The notes under the pieces are model-generated. The model worked only from the letters and a program-made list of their open reading frames with translations. It was not told the origin of the DNA and did no database searches. Below, piece by piece: positions 19,093 through 27,988 of a stretch of DNA of 64,000 nucleotides. This DNA comes from Nocardioides sp. NBC_00368 (GTDB lineage: Bacteria > Actinomycetota > Actinomycetes > Propionibacteriales > Nocardioidaceae), in assembly GCF_036090055.1 (NCBI RefSeq), contig NZ_CP107970.1, positions 5,167,001-5,231,000 of the forward strand, given 5' to 3'. How positions within the stretch are numbered: the first letter of the stretch is position 1; the number at the start of each line of letters is the position of its first letter. The position numbers and the translations under genes are program-made.

Positions 19093-19991
19093 CGCGGCTG
19101 GCGCCGGGTGATCAGCACACCCGCGATGCACATCGCGCCACCGACGAAGGCGAGCGCCGGCGGCACCTCGCCGAGGACAAGCCACGCCATCAGCGCGGTG
19201 ATGAACGGCACCAGGAACGTCGACTGCGCGAACTTGCCCGCATCGGAGTGCGAGAGCGCATAGGCCCAGGTCACGAATGCCAGCGCGCTCGGGAACAGGC
19301 CGAGGTAGACGATCCATCCGATGTTGCCGACGCTGATGTCGGGGATCGTGGTGGCCAGCTCGAGCGACCAGGGCAGGCAGATGACGAGGCCGGCGACGGC
19401 GTACCAGAACGTCAGGAGCAGCGCGCTCATCGTCGGCAGCAGCTTCTTCTGGGTCAGCACCCCGACCGCGAAGGTCAGTGCTGCGACCAGGGAGAGGATG
19501 ACGCCGATCCAGTCGCCGGTGTCGCCGTTGGCCGAGGCGCGCCCGATCAGGACGACGCCTGCGAACCCGACGCCGGTGCCGATCAGGATCCAGCGGTGGA
19601 TGCGCTCCTTGAGGACGAGCCCGGCCAGCAGCGCGACCACGATCGGCCCGACCTGGATGATCAGGGCGGCGGTGGCGGCGTCGATGCGCCGCTCCGACTC
19701 GTTGAGCGCGAGGTTGTAGATGCCCAGCCATGACGCGCCGCCGAGCGCGATCAGCGGCCACTCCCGCCGGGTCGGCAGCCGGAACCCACCCTTCAGCGCG
19801 AGGTAGGCACCGAGCGCCGCGACCATCACGATCAGCCGTCCCAGCGACAGGCTTCCGGGCGGAACGGTGTCACCCAGGTGCCGGATCCCGACGAACGCCG
19901 ACGCCCACAGCACCAGCGTGACCCCGCAGGCCACCAGCGGCTTCCAGAGCGGTGTCGTCGTGGCCGGGGCCGGTTCGATCGTCGTCGTCAC
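19089..19991 (-). CDS. EamA/DMT-family transporter
   Basis: 300 residues with ten predicted hydrophobic helices in two EamA repeats (for example LVLWASAFVGIRHLG in the first and IGVILSLVAALTFAVGVLTQ in the second). Such proteins export amino acids or other metabolites; the substrate cannot be read. The start is a GTG at 19991. It ends with a short basic tail and overlaps the end of the ybjN-type gene by 4 bp, tail to tail. Confidence 0.87.
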   Translation of the reverse strand: MTTTIEPAPATTTPLWKPLVACGVTLVLWASAFVGIRHLGDTVPPGSLSLGRLIVMVAALGAYLALKGGFRLPTRREWPLIALGGASWLGIYNLALNESERRIDAATAALIIQVGPIVVALLAGLVLKERIHRWILIGTGVGFAGVVLIGRASANGDTGDWIGVILSLVAALTFAVGVLTQKKLLPTMSALLLTFWYAVAGLVICLPWSLELATTIPDISVGNIGWIVYLGLFPSALAFVTWAYALSHSDAGKFAQSTFLVPFITALMAWLVLGEVPPALAFVGGAMCIAGVLITRRQPR

Positions 19992-20102
19992 GGTAAAAGG
20001 CTAGAGACACCGACGCATTCGAGCGAGCGGATATCAGCCAACGATGTCCGACATCCCGCCATCTCCGTCCCCGCTGAATCGGTAGTTCTGTCGCGCGAGA
20101 CT

Positions 20103-20146
20103 GTAGTTGTGGGCGACGAAGGTCTACTTTCGTCGCCCACAACTAC
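20103..20146 (-). terminator. 18-bp perfect hairpin between the GlxA-type regulator and the EamA gene
   Basis: The arms 20103-20120 and 20129-20146 are perfectly complementary over 18 bp with an 8-base loop. It lies 38 bp after the regulator's stop codon on the minus strand and is probably its terminator. A perfect stem this long is unusual for a plain terminator. Confidence 0.65.
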
Positions 20147-20183
20147 GGACTCGGCCTCCAAAAGTGCGGACTCGCCGGGGGTG

Positions 20184-21167
20184 TTAGCCGCGGAAGGTTC
20201 GTCTGTACGCCGTCGGGGTGATGCCGAGGGCGGCGTGGAAGTGGAGGCGGAGGGACTGGGCGGTGTTGAGGCCGCAGCGGGAGGCCACCTGCTCCATGCT
20301 CAGGTCGGTGGTCTCCAGGAGGGTGCGGGCGAGCTCGATGCGCTGGCGCTGGAGCCAGCGGCCGGGGGAGTCGCCGGTCTCGTCGCGGAACCGCCGGGTG
20401 AAGGTACGCACCGACATCGACACCTGGGACGCCATCGACTCCAGGGTGAGCGGCTGGTCGAGGTGAGCAAGCGCCCAGGCGGTCGCCGCCGAGATGCCGG
20501 CGTCGCCCGGCGCAGGCGCGGGGTGGCGGATGAACTGGGCCTGGCCGCCGTCGCGGTGGGGAGGTACGACCGTCACCCGGGCGACGCGGTTGGCGACCGC
20601 GGCGCCGTGGTCGCTGCGTACGACATGGAGGCAGAGGTCCACGCCGGAGGCCACGCCGGCGGAGGTGAGGATGTCGCCGTCGTCGACGAAGAGTACGTCA
20701 GGGTCCAGCCTGACCTGCGGAAACAGTGTCCGGAAGTCGTCGGTGTGCGCCCAGTGGGTGGTCGCGGGACGGCCGTCGAGGAGACCGGCGGCGGCGAGCG
20801 CGAAGGCGCCGGTGCAGATCGACATGATCCGCGTGCCGGGCCGGATCATGTCGAGCGCCTCCTTCAGCGGCGCCGTCAGCACGCCGTCGGAGACCGTCGG
20901 GTAGTCGCGGCCGAACTTCGGGATCACCACGGTGTCCGCCTCGGCGAGGGCCTCGGGTCCGTGCGGAGCGAGGACGACAAGGTCGGAGTCCGACTGCACG
21001 GGCCCGGGCCCGTCGGTGGTGCAGGTGACGACCTCGTAGAGCAGCCGGTCCTGGCTGTCGCGAGCCTTGCCGAAGATCCGGTGCGGGATGCCGATCTCGA
21101 ACGGGATGAACCCGTCCTGGACCAGCACCGCGACCCGGTGCGGAGAAGGAACCCATTCGTCGCCCAT
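20184..21167 (-). CDS. GlxA-type AraC regulator (DJ-1/PfpI domain plus AraC helix-turn-helix)
   Basis: 327 residues: an N-terminal class I glutamine-amidotransferase-like (DJ-1/PfpI) domain (about 10-185, SICTGAFALAAAGLLDG around the nucleophile elbow) and a C-terminal AraC/XylS DNA-binding domain with two helix-turn-helices (LTLESMASQVSMSVRTFTRR; MEQVASRCGLNTAQSLR). It is divergent from an MFS gene with 71 bp between the starts, so that transporter is the likely target. The ligand is unknown. Confidence 0.88.
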   Translation of the reverse strand: MGDEWVPSPHRVAVLVQDGFIPFEIGIPHRIFGKARDSQDRLLYEVVTCTTDGPGPVQSDSDLVVLAPHGPEALAEADTVVIPKFGRDYPTVSDGVLTAPLKEALDMIRPGTRIMSICTGAFALAAAGLLDGRPATTHWAHTDDFRTLFPQVRLDPDVLFVDDGDILTSAGVASGVDLCLHVVRSDHGAAVANRVARVTVVPPHRDGGQAQFIRHPAPAPGDAGISAATAWALAHLDQPLTLESMASQVSMSVRTFTRRFRDETGDSPGRWLQRQRIELARTLLETTDLSMEQVASRCGLNTAQSLRLHFHAALGITPTAYRRTFRG

Positions 21168-21238
21168 GGCTGGATCTTATCGATAGATGTCAATCAGGCC
21201 ACTGTCAGTCCGGGCGCACACACGGGAGGATCATCTCC

Positions 21239-22537
21239 ATGACCCAGACGACGACCCCGCCGCCTGCCGGCCGCATCGCCGCACGCCGTCCGCGCATCCA
21301 CCCCGCCTGGTGGGTGGCCGGCATCGCCTTCGTGACCATCGTCGGAGCCGCCGCGTTCACCGCCGCCCCCGGCCTCCTGGTCGGTCCGCTGCACGAGGAG
21401 TTCGGCTGGTCGCGCGGGACGATCGGGGCCGGGATCACGCTGCAGCTCGCGCTCTACGGCCTGACCGCGCCGTTCGCCGCGGCGCTGATGGACCGTTTCG
21501 GCATCCGTCCGGTGGTGGCCGTCGCGCTCACCATGATCACCCTCGGCTCGCTCGGCACCGTCTGGATGAGCGAGTCGTGGCAGTTCGTCCTCGGCTGGGG
21601 CGTCCTCGTCGGTGGCGGCAGCGGCTGCATGGCGCTCGCCTTCGGCGCCACGATCACCACCCGCTGGTTCGACAAGCGGCAGGGCCTGGTCAGCGGTCTG
21701 CTGACGGCCGGAGGCGCCTCGGGACAGCTGATCTTCCTGCCGGTGCTGGCGGTGCTGATCGGGGAGTTCGGCTGGCGGGCCGCCTCGGTCACGATCGCTC
21801 TGGTCGCGGCCGCGGTGATCCCGTTCGTGGTGCTCCTGCTCCGCGACTACCCGGCCGACGTCGGCCTGGCGCCCTATGGTTCCTCGCAGATGGTGCCGCG
21901 GCCCGCGCCTGCGACCGGAGCCGCGCTACGGACCGTGCGCGTGCTCGGGATGGCGATGCGTACGAAGGCCTTCTGGCTCCTCGCCGGCGCCTTCGCGATC
22001 TGCGGAATCACCACGAACGGCCTGATCAGGACCCACTTCGTGCCTGCCGCGCACGACCACGGCATGGCCACGGTCGCGGCCGCCTCGCTGCTCGCCGTGA
22101 TCGGCATCTTCGACGTCGCCGGGACGATCTTCTCCGGCTGGCTCACCGACCGCTTCAACCCGGTGGTGCTGCTCGGCGTCTACTACTCGCTGCGCGGGAT
22201 CTCGCTGATCTTCCTGCCGATGCTGCTGGCGCCCGAGGTGCACATCCCGATGGTCTTCTTCATCGTCTTCTACGGCCTCGACTGGGTCGCCACCGTGCCG
22301 CCCACGCTGGCGCTCTGTCGCGAGATCTGGACCGAGGACGCCCCCATCGTCTTCGGCTGGGTCCTCGCCTCCCACCAGGTCGGCGCCGGTCTGGTCGCCT
22401 GGGTCGGCGGCGTCGTACGCGATGTCACCGGTTCCTACGACCTGGTCTGGTACGCCGCCGGTGCGCTGTGCGCTGCCGCTGCGCTGATGTCGCTGGTGAT
22501 GCCGCGGGTGCCGGCCGCGGTTCAGCAAGGTATGTAG
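21239..22537 (+). CDS. Major facilitator superfamily transporter
   Basis: 432 residues with 12 predicted membrane helices and the MFS loop 2-3 signature (DRFGIRPVV). It resembles monocarboxylate/oxalate-type MFS carriers, and the substrate cannot be fixed. ATG 21239 lies 71 bp from the divergent GlxA-type regulator. Its last codons (QQGM and the TAG) lie inside the left arm of the palindromic element at 22528-22610, so insertion of that element has probably rewritten the C-terminus. Confidence 0.88.
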   Translation: MTQTTTPPPAGRIAARRPRIHPAWWVAGIAFVTIVGAAAFTAAPGLLVGPLHEEFGWSRGTIGAGITLQLALYGLTAPFAAALMDRFGIRPVVAVALTMITLGSLGTVWMSESWQFVLGWGVLVGGGSGCMALAFGATITTRWFDKRQGLVSGLLTAGGASGQLIFLPVLAVLIGEFGWRAASVTIALVAAAVIPFVVLLLRDYPADVGLAPYGSSQMVPRPAPATGAALRTVRVLGMAMRTKAFWLLAGAFAICGITTNGLIRTHFVPAAHDHGMATVAAASLLAVIGIFDVAGTIFSGWLTDRFNPVVLLGVYYSLRGISLIFLPMLLAPEVHIPMVFFIVFYGLDWVATVPPTLALCREIWTEDAPIVFGWVLASHQVGAGLVAWVGGVVRDVTGSYDLVWYAAGALCAAAALMSLVMPRVPAAVQQGM

Positions 22538-22610
22538 AGAAACCGTCGCTTCCCAAGCGGAGTTCCGCGTGGGAAGCGACGGTTCGGCTGCATACCTAGA
22601 CGAACATCCA
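22528..22610 (+). repeat. Palindromic repeat element, copy 1
   Basis: This is a long imperfect palindrome with three nested stems: AGGTATG/CATACCT (22528-22534, 22591-22597), a 14-bp stem AACCGTCGCTTCCC with its complement (22541-22554, 22571-22584), and GCGGA/TCCGC at the centre. The right flank TAGACGAACATCCA continues to 22610. It matches the element at 52639-52724 in inverted orientation with only a handful of mismatches. It also separates the convergent MFS and regX3 genes and could act as a bidirectional terminator. Confidence 0.85.
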
Positions 22611-22618
22611 GCCGGCCC

Positions 22619-23296
22619 TCACAGGTCGAGCTTGTAGCCCAGCCCGCGCACCGTGACCAGGAACTTCGGCTCGGACGGGTCCGGCTCGAGCTTGGCGCGC
22701 AGACGCTTGACGTGTACGTCCAGGGTCTTGGTGTCGCCGACGTAGTCGGAGCCCCAGACGCGGTCGATGAGCTGGCCGCGGGTGAGCACCCGGCCGGGGT
22801 TGCGCAGGAACATCTCGAGGAGCTCGAACTCCTTGAGGGGCAGGCGCTGCTCGTTGCCGTCGACGGTCACGACGTGGCGCTCCACGTCCATCCGGACCGG
22901 TCCGGCCTCGAGCGTGGCGGGGGCGGCGTCGGGCTCGGTGCCACGTCGCAGGACGGCGCGGATGCGGGCGACGAGCTCGCGCGGCGAGTAGGGCTTGGTG
23001 ACGTAGTCGTCGGCACCGAGCTCGAGGCCGACCACCTTGTCGACCTCGTCGTCCTTGGCGGTCACCATGATGACCGGGACCGACGAGGTGGCCCGGATCT
23101 GCCGGCACACCTCGGTGCCGGAGAGGCCGGGAAGCATCAGGTCGAGCAGCACGATGTCTGCCCCGTTGCGGTCGAACTCCTTCAGAGCGTCGGTGCCGTC
23201 CTCGGCGACGGCGACCTCGAAGCCCTCCTTGCGGAGCATGTAGGACAGCGCCTCGCTGTAGCTGGCTTCATCTTCGACGACGAGTACCCGGGTCAC
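22619..23296 (-). CDS. regX3: Phosphate-regulon response regulator RegX3 (PhoB/OmpR family)
   Basis: 225 residues: a receiver domain with phospho-acceptor D52 (LLDLMLPG) and the TAKDDEVDKVVGLELGADDY motif, then a winged-helix output domain (KEFELLEMFLRNPGRVLTR). It activates high-affinity phosphate uptake when phosphate is scarce. The GTG at 23296 has AAGGAGG 7 bases upstream and overlaps the senX3 stop by 4 bases. Its target is likely the PHO box at 24511-24532. Confidence 0.95.
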   Translation of the reverse strand: MTRVLVVEDEASYSEALSYMLRKEGFEVAVAEDGTDALKEFDRNGADIVLLDLMLPGLSGTEVCRQIRATSSVPVIMVTAKDDEVDKVVGLELGADDYVTKPYSPRELVARIRAVLRRGTEPDAAPATLEAGPVRMDVERHVVTVDGNEQRLPLKEFELLEMFLRNPGRVLTRGQLIDRVWGSDYVGDTKTLDVHVKRLRAKLEPDPSEPKFLVTVRGLGYKLDL

Positions 23297-24450
23297 GGGC
23301 GTTCCTCCTTGCTTGTGCCGGACTGCCCGGCAGTTGGTAGGTGCTGGGGCAGGGTGAGGGTGAAGGTGGACCCCTGACCCTCCTGCGACCACACCTTGAC
23401 CTCGCCACCATGCGTGGCAGCGACGTGTTTGACGATCGACAGGCCGAGACCGGTGCCGCCGGTGGAGCGGTGGCGGGCCGGGTCGACGCGGTAGAAGCGC
23501 TCGAAGATCCGGTCGATCTCCGTGGACGGGATGCCGATGCCCTGGTCGACGACGGAGATCTCGACCGATCCGTCGGTCGCGCGGGTCGAGACCGTCACGG
23601 TCGAGCCCGGGTCGGAGTAGGCGACCGCGTTGGAGACCAGGTTGGTGACCGCGGTCGAGACCTGCTCCTCGTTGCCGAAGACGTGCAGCCCGGCGGTGCC
23701 GGCGCCGACCACGTTGATGTTCTTGGCGTCGGCATCGACGGTCGAGCTGTCGATCGCGGACACGATGACCTTGTCGACGTCGACGGCGACCGGCGCCTCC
23801 AGCGGCTCGTCGCCCTGGAGCCGGGAGAGCTCGATGATCTGCTGGACGAGCTCGGTCAGGCGCTCGGACTCGGTGATCATCCGGTTGGAGAAGCGGCGTA
23901 CGGCCTCGGGGTCGTCGGAGGCCTCGGTGACCGCGTCGGCGAGCACCCGGATCGCGCCGACCGGGGTCTTGAGTTCATGGCTGACGTTGGCGACGAAGTC
24001 GCGGCGCACGGCCTCGACGCGGCGCTCGCGGGTGCGGTCCTCGACCAGGGCGAGGGTCAGGTGGGTGCCGAGCGGGGCGACGCGGGCGGTGACGTGGCGC
24101 GAGGCCCCGTTGGCGCGCGAGATCACCAGCTCCGTCTCCCGGATCTGGCCGTCACGACGCACGCCGTGGACGAGCTCGGAGAGCTCAGGGGAGACCAGCG
24201 AGGTGCCTCGCACCAGGCCCAGGGCGTACGCCGGGGCGCTGGCCTTCAGGACGGTGTCGTCCTCGTCCACCACGACCGCGCTGCTGCGCAGCACGGAGAG
24301 GACAGCGGCCACCTCGGAGGGAACCTTGGGAGGCTCCACCTCCGGGATCCGCTGCCGGGAACGCTCGCTCATCGCCCACGCAAGCACCGCCGCTCCGGCG
24401 ACGACGGCGCCGAGGAGCGCAGCAAGAAAAGCCTGCGTCGTCGAGTCCAC
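23293..24450 (-). CDS. senX3: Phosphate-sensing histidine kinase SenX3
   Basis: 385 residues: one N-terminal membrane helix (7-26), a PAS-like sensor region (about 45-135), the H-box NVSHELKTPVGAIRVL with phosphorylated H158, and an HATPase_c domain (NLVSNAVAY, GTGLGLSIVKHV). It works with RegX3, and the divergent PhoU modulates it. The GTG start at 24450 has no obvious ribosome site, which may mean a leaderless transcript. Confidence 0.94.
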   Translation of the reverse strand: MDSTTQAFLAALLGAVVAGAAVLAWAMSERSRQRIPEVEPPKVPSEVAAVLSVLRSSAVVVDEDDTVLKASAPAYALGLVRGTSLVSPELSELVHGVRRDGQIRETELVISRANGASRHVTARVAPLGTHLTLALVEDRTRERRVEAVRRDFVANVSHELKTPVGAIRVLADAVTEASDDPEAVRRFSNRMITESERLTELVQQIIELSRLQGDEPLEAPVAVDVDKVIVSAIDSSTVDADAKNINVVGAGTAGLHVFGNEEQVSTAVTNLVSNAVAYSDPGSTVTVSTRATDGSVEISVVDQGIGIPSTEIDRIFERFYRVDPARHRSTGGTGLGLSIVKHVAATHGGEVKVWSQEGQGSTFTLTLPQHLPTAGQSGTSKEERP

Positions 24451-24510
24451 ACGATCAGGGTAATCCCATCAAACACCCAAACTTCGCCTCTGGACGCCTC
24501 CGCGCCGAAC

Positions 24511-24532
24511 GTTCACCATCGGTTCACTCGCG
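24511..24532 (+). promoter_or_regulatory. PHO box between senX3 and phoU
   Basis: Two adjacent 11-bp direct repeats, GTTCACCATCG (24511-24521) and GTTCACTCGCG (24522-24532), match the actinobacterial PHO-box pattern GKTCAYYYRSG bound by PhoP/RegX3. The site lies in the 121-bp divergent region, 40 bp before phoU, so it may control both directions. Confidence 0.8.
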
Positions 24533-24571
24533 ATGAAGATCCGTACATGTCGGGTGTCTAGGATCAGGTTC

Positions 24572-25222
24572 ATGCGCGCTGCTTTCCATGACGACCTCGA
24601 TGCCATCTTCACCGATCTGACCAGTGTCTGTGAGCTGGTGTCGGTGGCCGTACGCGACGCCACCATCGCTCTTCTCGAGGCCCGCAACGACCTCGCCGAG
24701 CAGGTGATCGACAAGGATGTCGAGATCGACGACGCCCGCGAGCGCATCGAGGAGAACGCCCTCGAGCTGCTCGGTCTGCAGTCCCCGGTCGCCGGCGACC
24801 TCCGCGTCGTCGTGGCCGCGCTGCGGATGATCTCCGACCTCGAGCGGATGGGTGACCTCTCCGTCCACGTCGCCAAGATCGCCAGGCTGCGTACGCCGAA
24901 CAAGGCTGTTCCCGAGATCGCCCAGCCGACCATCGCCAAGATGGCGGAGGTGGCCGAGCACATGGTCGAGCGCACCTGCCAGATCCTGCGCGACCGCGAC
25001 GTCTCCGCGGCCCAGGACCTGGTCGCCGACGACGACGAGATGGACCGGCTGCGGCGCAAGTCGTTCGCCGAGCTGCTGGGCCAGGAGTGGACCGCCGGCG
25101 TCGAGCCGGCCGTCGATGTCGCCCTCCTGGGGCGCTACTACGAGCGCATCGCCGACCACGCCGTCACCGTGGCCAACCGGGTCGTCTTCGTGGTGACCGG
25201 CGAGACGCCGACCGACTCCTGA
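24572..25222 (+). CDS. phoU: Phosphate signalling regulator PhoU
   Basis: A 216-residue all-helical protein made of two PhoU repeats, each with an ALRMISDLERMGDLSVHVAK / LGRYYERIADHAVTVANRV metal-binding helix. It restrains the Pst transporter and SenX3 when phosphate is plentiful. ATG 24572 starts MRAAFHDDLDAIF. Divergent from senX3-regX3 across a PHO box, the usual actinobacterial arrangement. Confidence 0.94.
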   Translation: MRAAFHDDLDAIFTDLTSVCELVSVAVRDATIALLEARNDLAEQVIDKDVEIDDARERIEENALELLGLQSPVAGDLRVVVAALRMISDLERMGDLSVHVAKIARLRTPNKAVPEIAQPTIAKMAEVAEHMVERTCQILRDRDVSAAQDLVADDDEMDRLRRKSFAELLGQEWTAGVEPAVDVALLGRYYERIADHAVTVANRVVFVVTGETPTDS

Positions 25223-25229
25223 CGGGGCC

Positions 25230-25291
25230 GGGGATACCCGGTCGACCGGGTATCCCCGGGCTTGACGGGCACTGAAACACCCGTCAAGCCC
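25230..25291. terminator. Two tandem hairpins between phoU and gpmA
   Basis: A perfect 13-bp stem (25230-25242/25245-25257, 2-base loop) is directly followed by a 12-bp stem (GGGCTTGACGGG, 25258-25269, with 25280-25291). They sit between converging phoU and gpmA and should terminate both transcripts. Confidence 0.75.
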
Positions 25292-25311
25292 ACGAACTGC
25301 CCGTCAGGTAG

Positions 25312-26052
25312 CTACTGCTTGCCCTGGTTCGCGACGGCCTCGGCCGCGGCGGCCGCGGCCTCGGGGTCGAGGTAGGTGCCGCCGGTGACGACCGGCTTCA
25401 GCGATTCGTCGAGCTCGTAGACCAGCGGCTGGGCCGTGGGGATGTTGAGCTTGGCGATGTCGGTGTCGGAGATGTTGTCGAGGTGCTTGACCAGCGCACG
25501 CAGGCTGTTGCCGTGGGCGGTGACCAGCACGGTCTTGCCGGCCTGCAGGTCCGGCACGATCGCCGACTCCCAGTAGGGGATCATCCGGGCGACGACGTCC
25601 TTGAGGCACTCGGTGGCGGGCACCTCGATGTCGGCGTAGCGCGGGTCACCGGCCTGGGAGAACTCGGAGTCGGCCTCGATCGGCGGGGGCGGGACGTCGT
25701 AGGAACGACGCCACAGCTGGAACTGCTCCTCGCCGAACTTCTTCAGCGTCTCGGACTTGTTCTTGCCCTGCAGCGCGCCGTAGTGGCGCTCGTTGAGACG
25801 CCAGTCGCGGCGCACCGGGATCCAGTGGCGCTCGGCGGTGTCGAGGGCGATGTTGGCGGTGTTGATCGCGCGGCGCAGCAGGCTGGTGTGGACCAGGTCG
25901 GGAAGGATCCCGGCCTCGGCGAGCAGCTTGCCGCCGTTGACGGCCTCGGCCCGACCCTTGTCGGTGAGGTCGACGTCGACCCAGCCGGTGGACAGGTTGA
26001 GCGCGTTCCACTCGCTCTCACCGTGGCGCAGCAGGACGAGCTTGTAGGTCAT
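25312..26052 (-). CDS. gpmA: 2,3-bisphosphoglycerate-dependent phosphoglycerate mutase
   Basis: This 246-residue glycolytic enzyme interconverts 3- and 2-phosphoglycerate. Signatures: LLRHGESEWN (catalytic His 10), LNERHYGALQGKNK, VPPPPIEADSEF and the second catalytic His in LVTAHGNSLRALVKH. It ends with an Ala-rich tail. The start overlaps the upstream lipoprotein stop by one base (TGATG), so the two genes are cotranscribed. Position next to the phosphate-sensing genes is conserved in actinobacteria. Confidence 0.96.
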   Translation of the reverse strand: MTYKLVLLRHGESEWNALNLSTGWVDVDLTDKGRAEAVNGGKLLAEAGILPDLVHTSLLRRAINTANIALDTAERHWIPVRRDWRLNERHYGALQGKNKSETLKKFGEEQFQLWRRSYDVPPPPIEADSEFSQAGDPRYADIEVPATECLKDVVARMIPYWESAIVPDLQAGKTVLVTAHGNSLRALVKHLDNISDTDIAKLNIPTAQPLVYELDESLKPVVTGGTYLDPEAAAAAAEAVANQGKQ

Positions 26053-26849
26053 CAGTGAGCTTCCTCGGCGCCGGGGAGGGCAGCCGGCGGGAACTCGCAG
26101 GAGTAGGGGTCCTCGGAGATCGTGCCCGCGGACTCGCCGTGCTCCTCGGTCTCGGCCTCGGCGCCGGCCTCGGTCTCCGTGGCGTGCTCGCCCTCGGTGG
26201 CCTCACCCTCGGTGGCGGTCTCGGCCGGCAGGGTCGAGGCCTCCTCGCCGGTGGCCGCGCCCTCGGACGCCTCGGCCTCGGCGTTCTTGCCCTTCTTCGC
26301 GGGCTTGGTGGTGGTCTCGTCGACAGCGGCGACGACCTCGGCGTACGGACCGCACTGGGTGACCACCGGGACCGAGATGGTCCGCTCCTCGCCGTCGGAG
26401 AAGGTGAAGGTCATCGGGATGCTGTCACCGGGCTTGAAGTCGCCGGTGACCGCGATCCCGCCGTTGTCGGGGTCGGCCAGGTTGATGATGCCGGCGGTGG
26501 GCAGCTCGATCGGGGTGAACGACTCGGGCGTGACCGTCTTGCCGGCCTCGGAACCGGTCGCGATCGAGGTGACCGACGGCAGCGCCTCGCCGGCGACCGC
26601 CGGGTTGATCGCCGGGTCGAGCGAGAAGGTGCCGACCAGGATGCCGGAGCCTTCCTGCGCGGTCACGATGCGGGCCGCGTTGATCCGGATGGCACCGTCG
26701 AGCGTCGAGCCGCCGTGGGCGATCTCGTTGGGCCGGTCGGTCGCGTAGTCGAAGCTGCTGCAGGCGGTGAGCGCCGGCAGGGCGAGAGCCACGAGGGCGC
26801 CCGTCACCGCGAGCCGCTTCCGCATAACCTTGGTCGTCACGCGCGACAC
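26052..26849 (-). CDS. Putative lipoprotein with acidic Ala/Glu-rich tail (LpqE-like)
   Basis: 265 residues. Residues 10-30 form a lipoprotein signal with lipobox LTAC (C30). Residues 45-170 form a beta-rich domain resembling LpqE / copper-chaperone-like (PCu(A)C) folds, and 180-245 is a low-complexity acidic Ala/Glu/Thr-rich stretch before a short Cys-containing end. The function is unknown. Codirectional and coupled to gpmA. The start is uncertain: GTG 26849 (GGCGG upstream) is used, with GTG 26840 and ATG 26825 possible. Confidence 0.72.
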   Translation of the reverse strand: MSRVTTKVMRKRLAVTGALVALALPALTACSSFDYATDRPNEIAHGGSTLDGAIRINAARIVTAQEGSGILVGTFSLDPAINPAVAGEALPSVTSIATGSEAGKTVTPESFTPIELPTAGIINLADPDNGGIAVTGDFKPGDSIPMTFTFSDGEERTISVPVVTQCGPYAEVVAAVDETTTKPAKKGKNAEAEASEGAATGEEASTLPAETATEGEATEGEHATETEAGAEAETEEHGESAGTISEDPYSCEFPPAALPGAEEAH

Positions 26850-26907
26850 TCTATCCGCCCGATCCGGCGATACCGGAAAAGGGTCAGCCTCGCAGGTCAG
26901 GCACCGG

Positions 26908-27753
26908 TCATGCGCGCAGTCCGACGGCGCTCGCGGCGTACAGCATCGCGCCGATCACGACGGCGATGTAGACCAGCGTGACGACGAGCAGCTTCCCCGC
27001 TCCCAGCTTGAGCCCGGCCTTGAGCGGCAGGTAGGTCCAGCCGTCCTCGTTGTCGGCGACCAGGCCCCACAGGGCGGCGAGGAAGTGGACGCCGACACCG
27101 AGCGCGGCGGCGAGCGCCACCATCGCCCAGTGAGGCGGGCCGCCGGCGGTCTCGCCGGCCCAGCCCGCGTACGAGATGTATGCGGGGTAGCAGGCGAAGG
27201 CGGCCGCCCACAGGACCCAGGAGAAGAGGCCCTTGCGCAGCAGTACGTTGGCGAGCATCCCGATCACGAGCGAGCCCAGGTAGAACAGGCCCGCCACGGT
27301 GCCCGAGGTGACCGAGAGCGGAATGACGAGGAGTACGCCGCAGCACAGCGCGAACCAGACGCCACCGGCTTCGAGGCGGCCGTCCGAGATCGGCTTGCCC
27401 TCGCGCCCGTGACGGCGGTCGACGACCTGGTCGACGAGGTCGTTGTGCCAGCCGAGGACGGCCTGGCCGACGAGCACGGTGACCGCGATCAGGGTGACCT
27501 CGCGGGTGGTCAGCCCGGCCAGGACCGCGGCGACCGAGAGGCCGATGGCGGTCAGCACGGCCTGACGGGGGTGGGTGGTGCGGATGAGGAGGAACGGGGC
27601 CCAGTTGCCGATCTTGTCCATGACGCTCTGACTGCTCGCCGGGGCATCAGGAACGGCCGACGCGCTGGGCTGCGTCTCTTCCGGGTCCTGATCCTGGGCG
27701 TGCGACGACACGGTGAAGATGGTCTTGGGGGCGCTCTGCGATGCATTCGCCAT
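26908..27753 (-). CDS. UbiA-family prenyltransferase
   Basis: About 281 residues with eight to nine membrane helices and the aspartate-rich prenyl-diphosphate motif NDLVDQVVDRRHGREGKP near 104; the second Asp-rich loop is weaker (LVADNEDGW). Such enzymes attach polyprenyl chains to aromatic or sugar acceptors in the membrane; the acceptor is unknown. The first 45 residues are Ser/Ala/Pro-rich and not conserved-looking; ATG 27753 is chosen, but ATG 27621 (MDKIGNW) or GTG 27771 cannot be excluded. Divergent from carD. Confidence 0.8.
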   Translation of the reverse strand: MANASQSAPKTIFTVSSHAQDQDPEETQPSASAVPDAPASSQSVMDKIGNWAPFLLIRTTHPRQAVLTAIGLSVAAVLAGLTTREVTLIAVTVLVGQAVLGWHNDLVDQVVDRRHGREGKPISDGRLEAGGVWFALCCGVLLVIPLSVTSGTVAGLFYLGSLVIGMLANVLLRKGLFSWVLWAAAFACYPAYISYAGWAGETAGGPPHWAMVALAAALGVGVHFLAALWGLVADNEDGWTYLPLKAGLKLGAGKLLVVTLVYIAVVIGAMLYAASAVGLRA

Positions 27754-27928
27754 GGCGGCAGTATCGGGCACTCCGCCGACACGCGCAGGACAACAGGCTG
27801 GCTACGACGAGATTTCGGCTCCGTTTCGAAATCAGCCATGCTGCCACTCTTAACCGGCCTGCGCGCGCGGAACCACACAAGTTGTCAATCTGTCAACCCC
27901 AGATTGAGCCCCTGACCTGCAGAAACGC

Positions 27929-27958
27929 GGAATCCGAATTCTAAGATCCGTGGTAGAC
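27929..27958 (+). promoter_or_regulatory. Possible stress-sigma (SigH/SigR-like) promoter of carD
   Basis: In the AT-richer 235-bp divergent region, GGAAT (27929-27933) is followed 19 bases later by GTAGAC (27953-27958), a fit to the -35 of SigR/SigH/SigE promoters with an imperfect -10. TAGACT (27954-27959) can equally be read as a sigma-70 -10 without a good -35. GATTTCG/CGAAATC arms lie further upstream in the gap. Confidence 0.3.
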
Positions 27959-27988
27959 TTATGGTCCTAGGAAGGGGTACCTAAAAAT

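Noticed and set aside
22528..22610. The palindromic elements as CRISPR repeats or insertion sequences
   Set aside because: Only two copies far apart, no spacer structure, no cas genes and no transposase frame; better described as REP/MITE-like palindromes.
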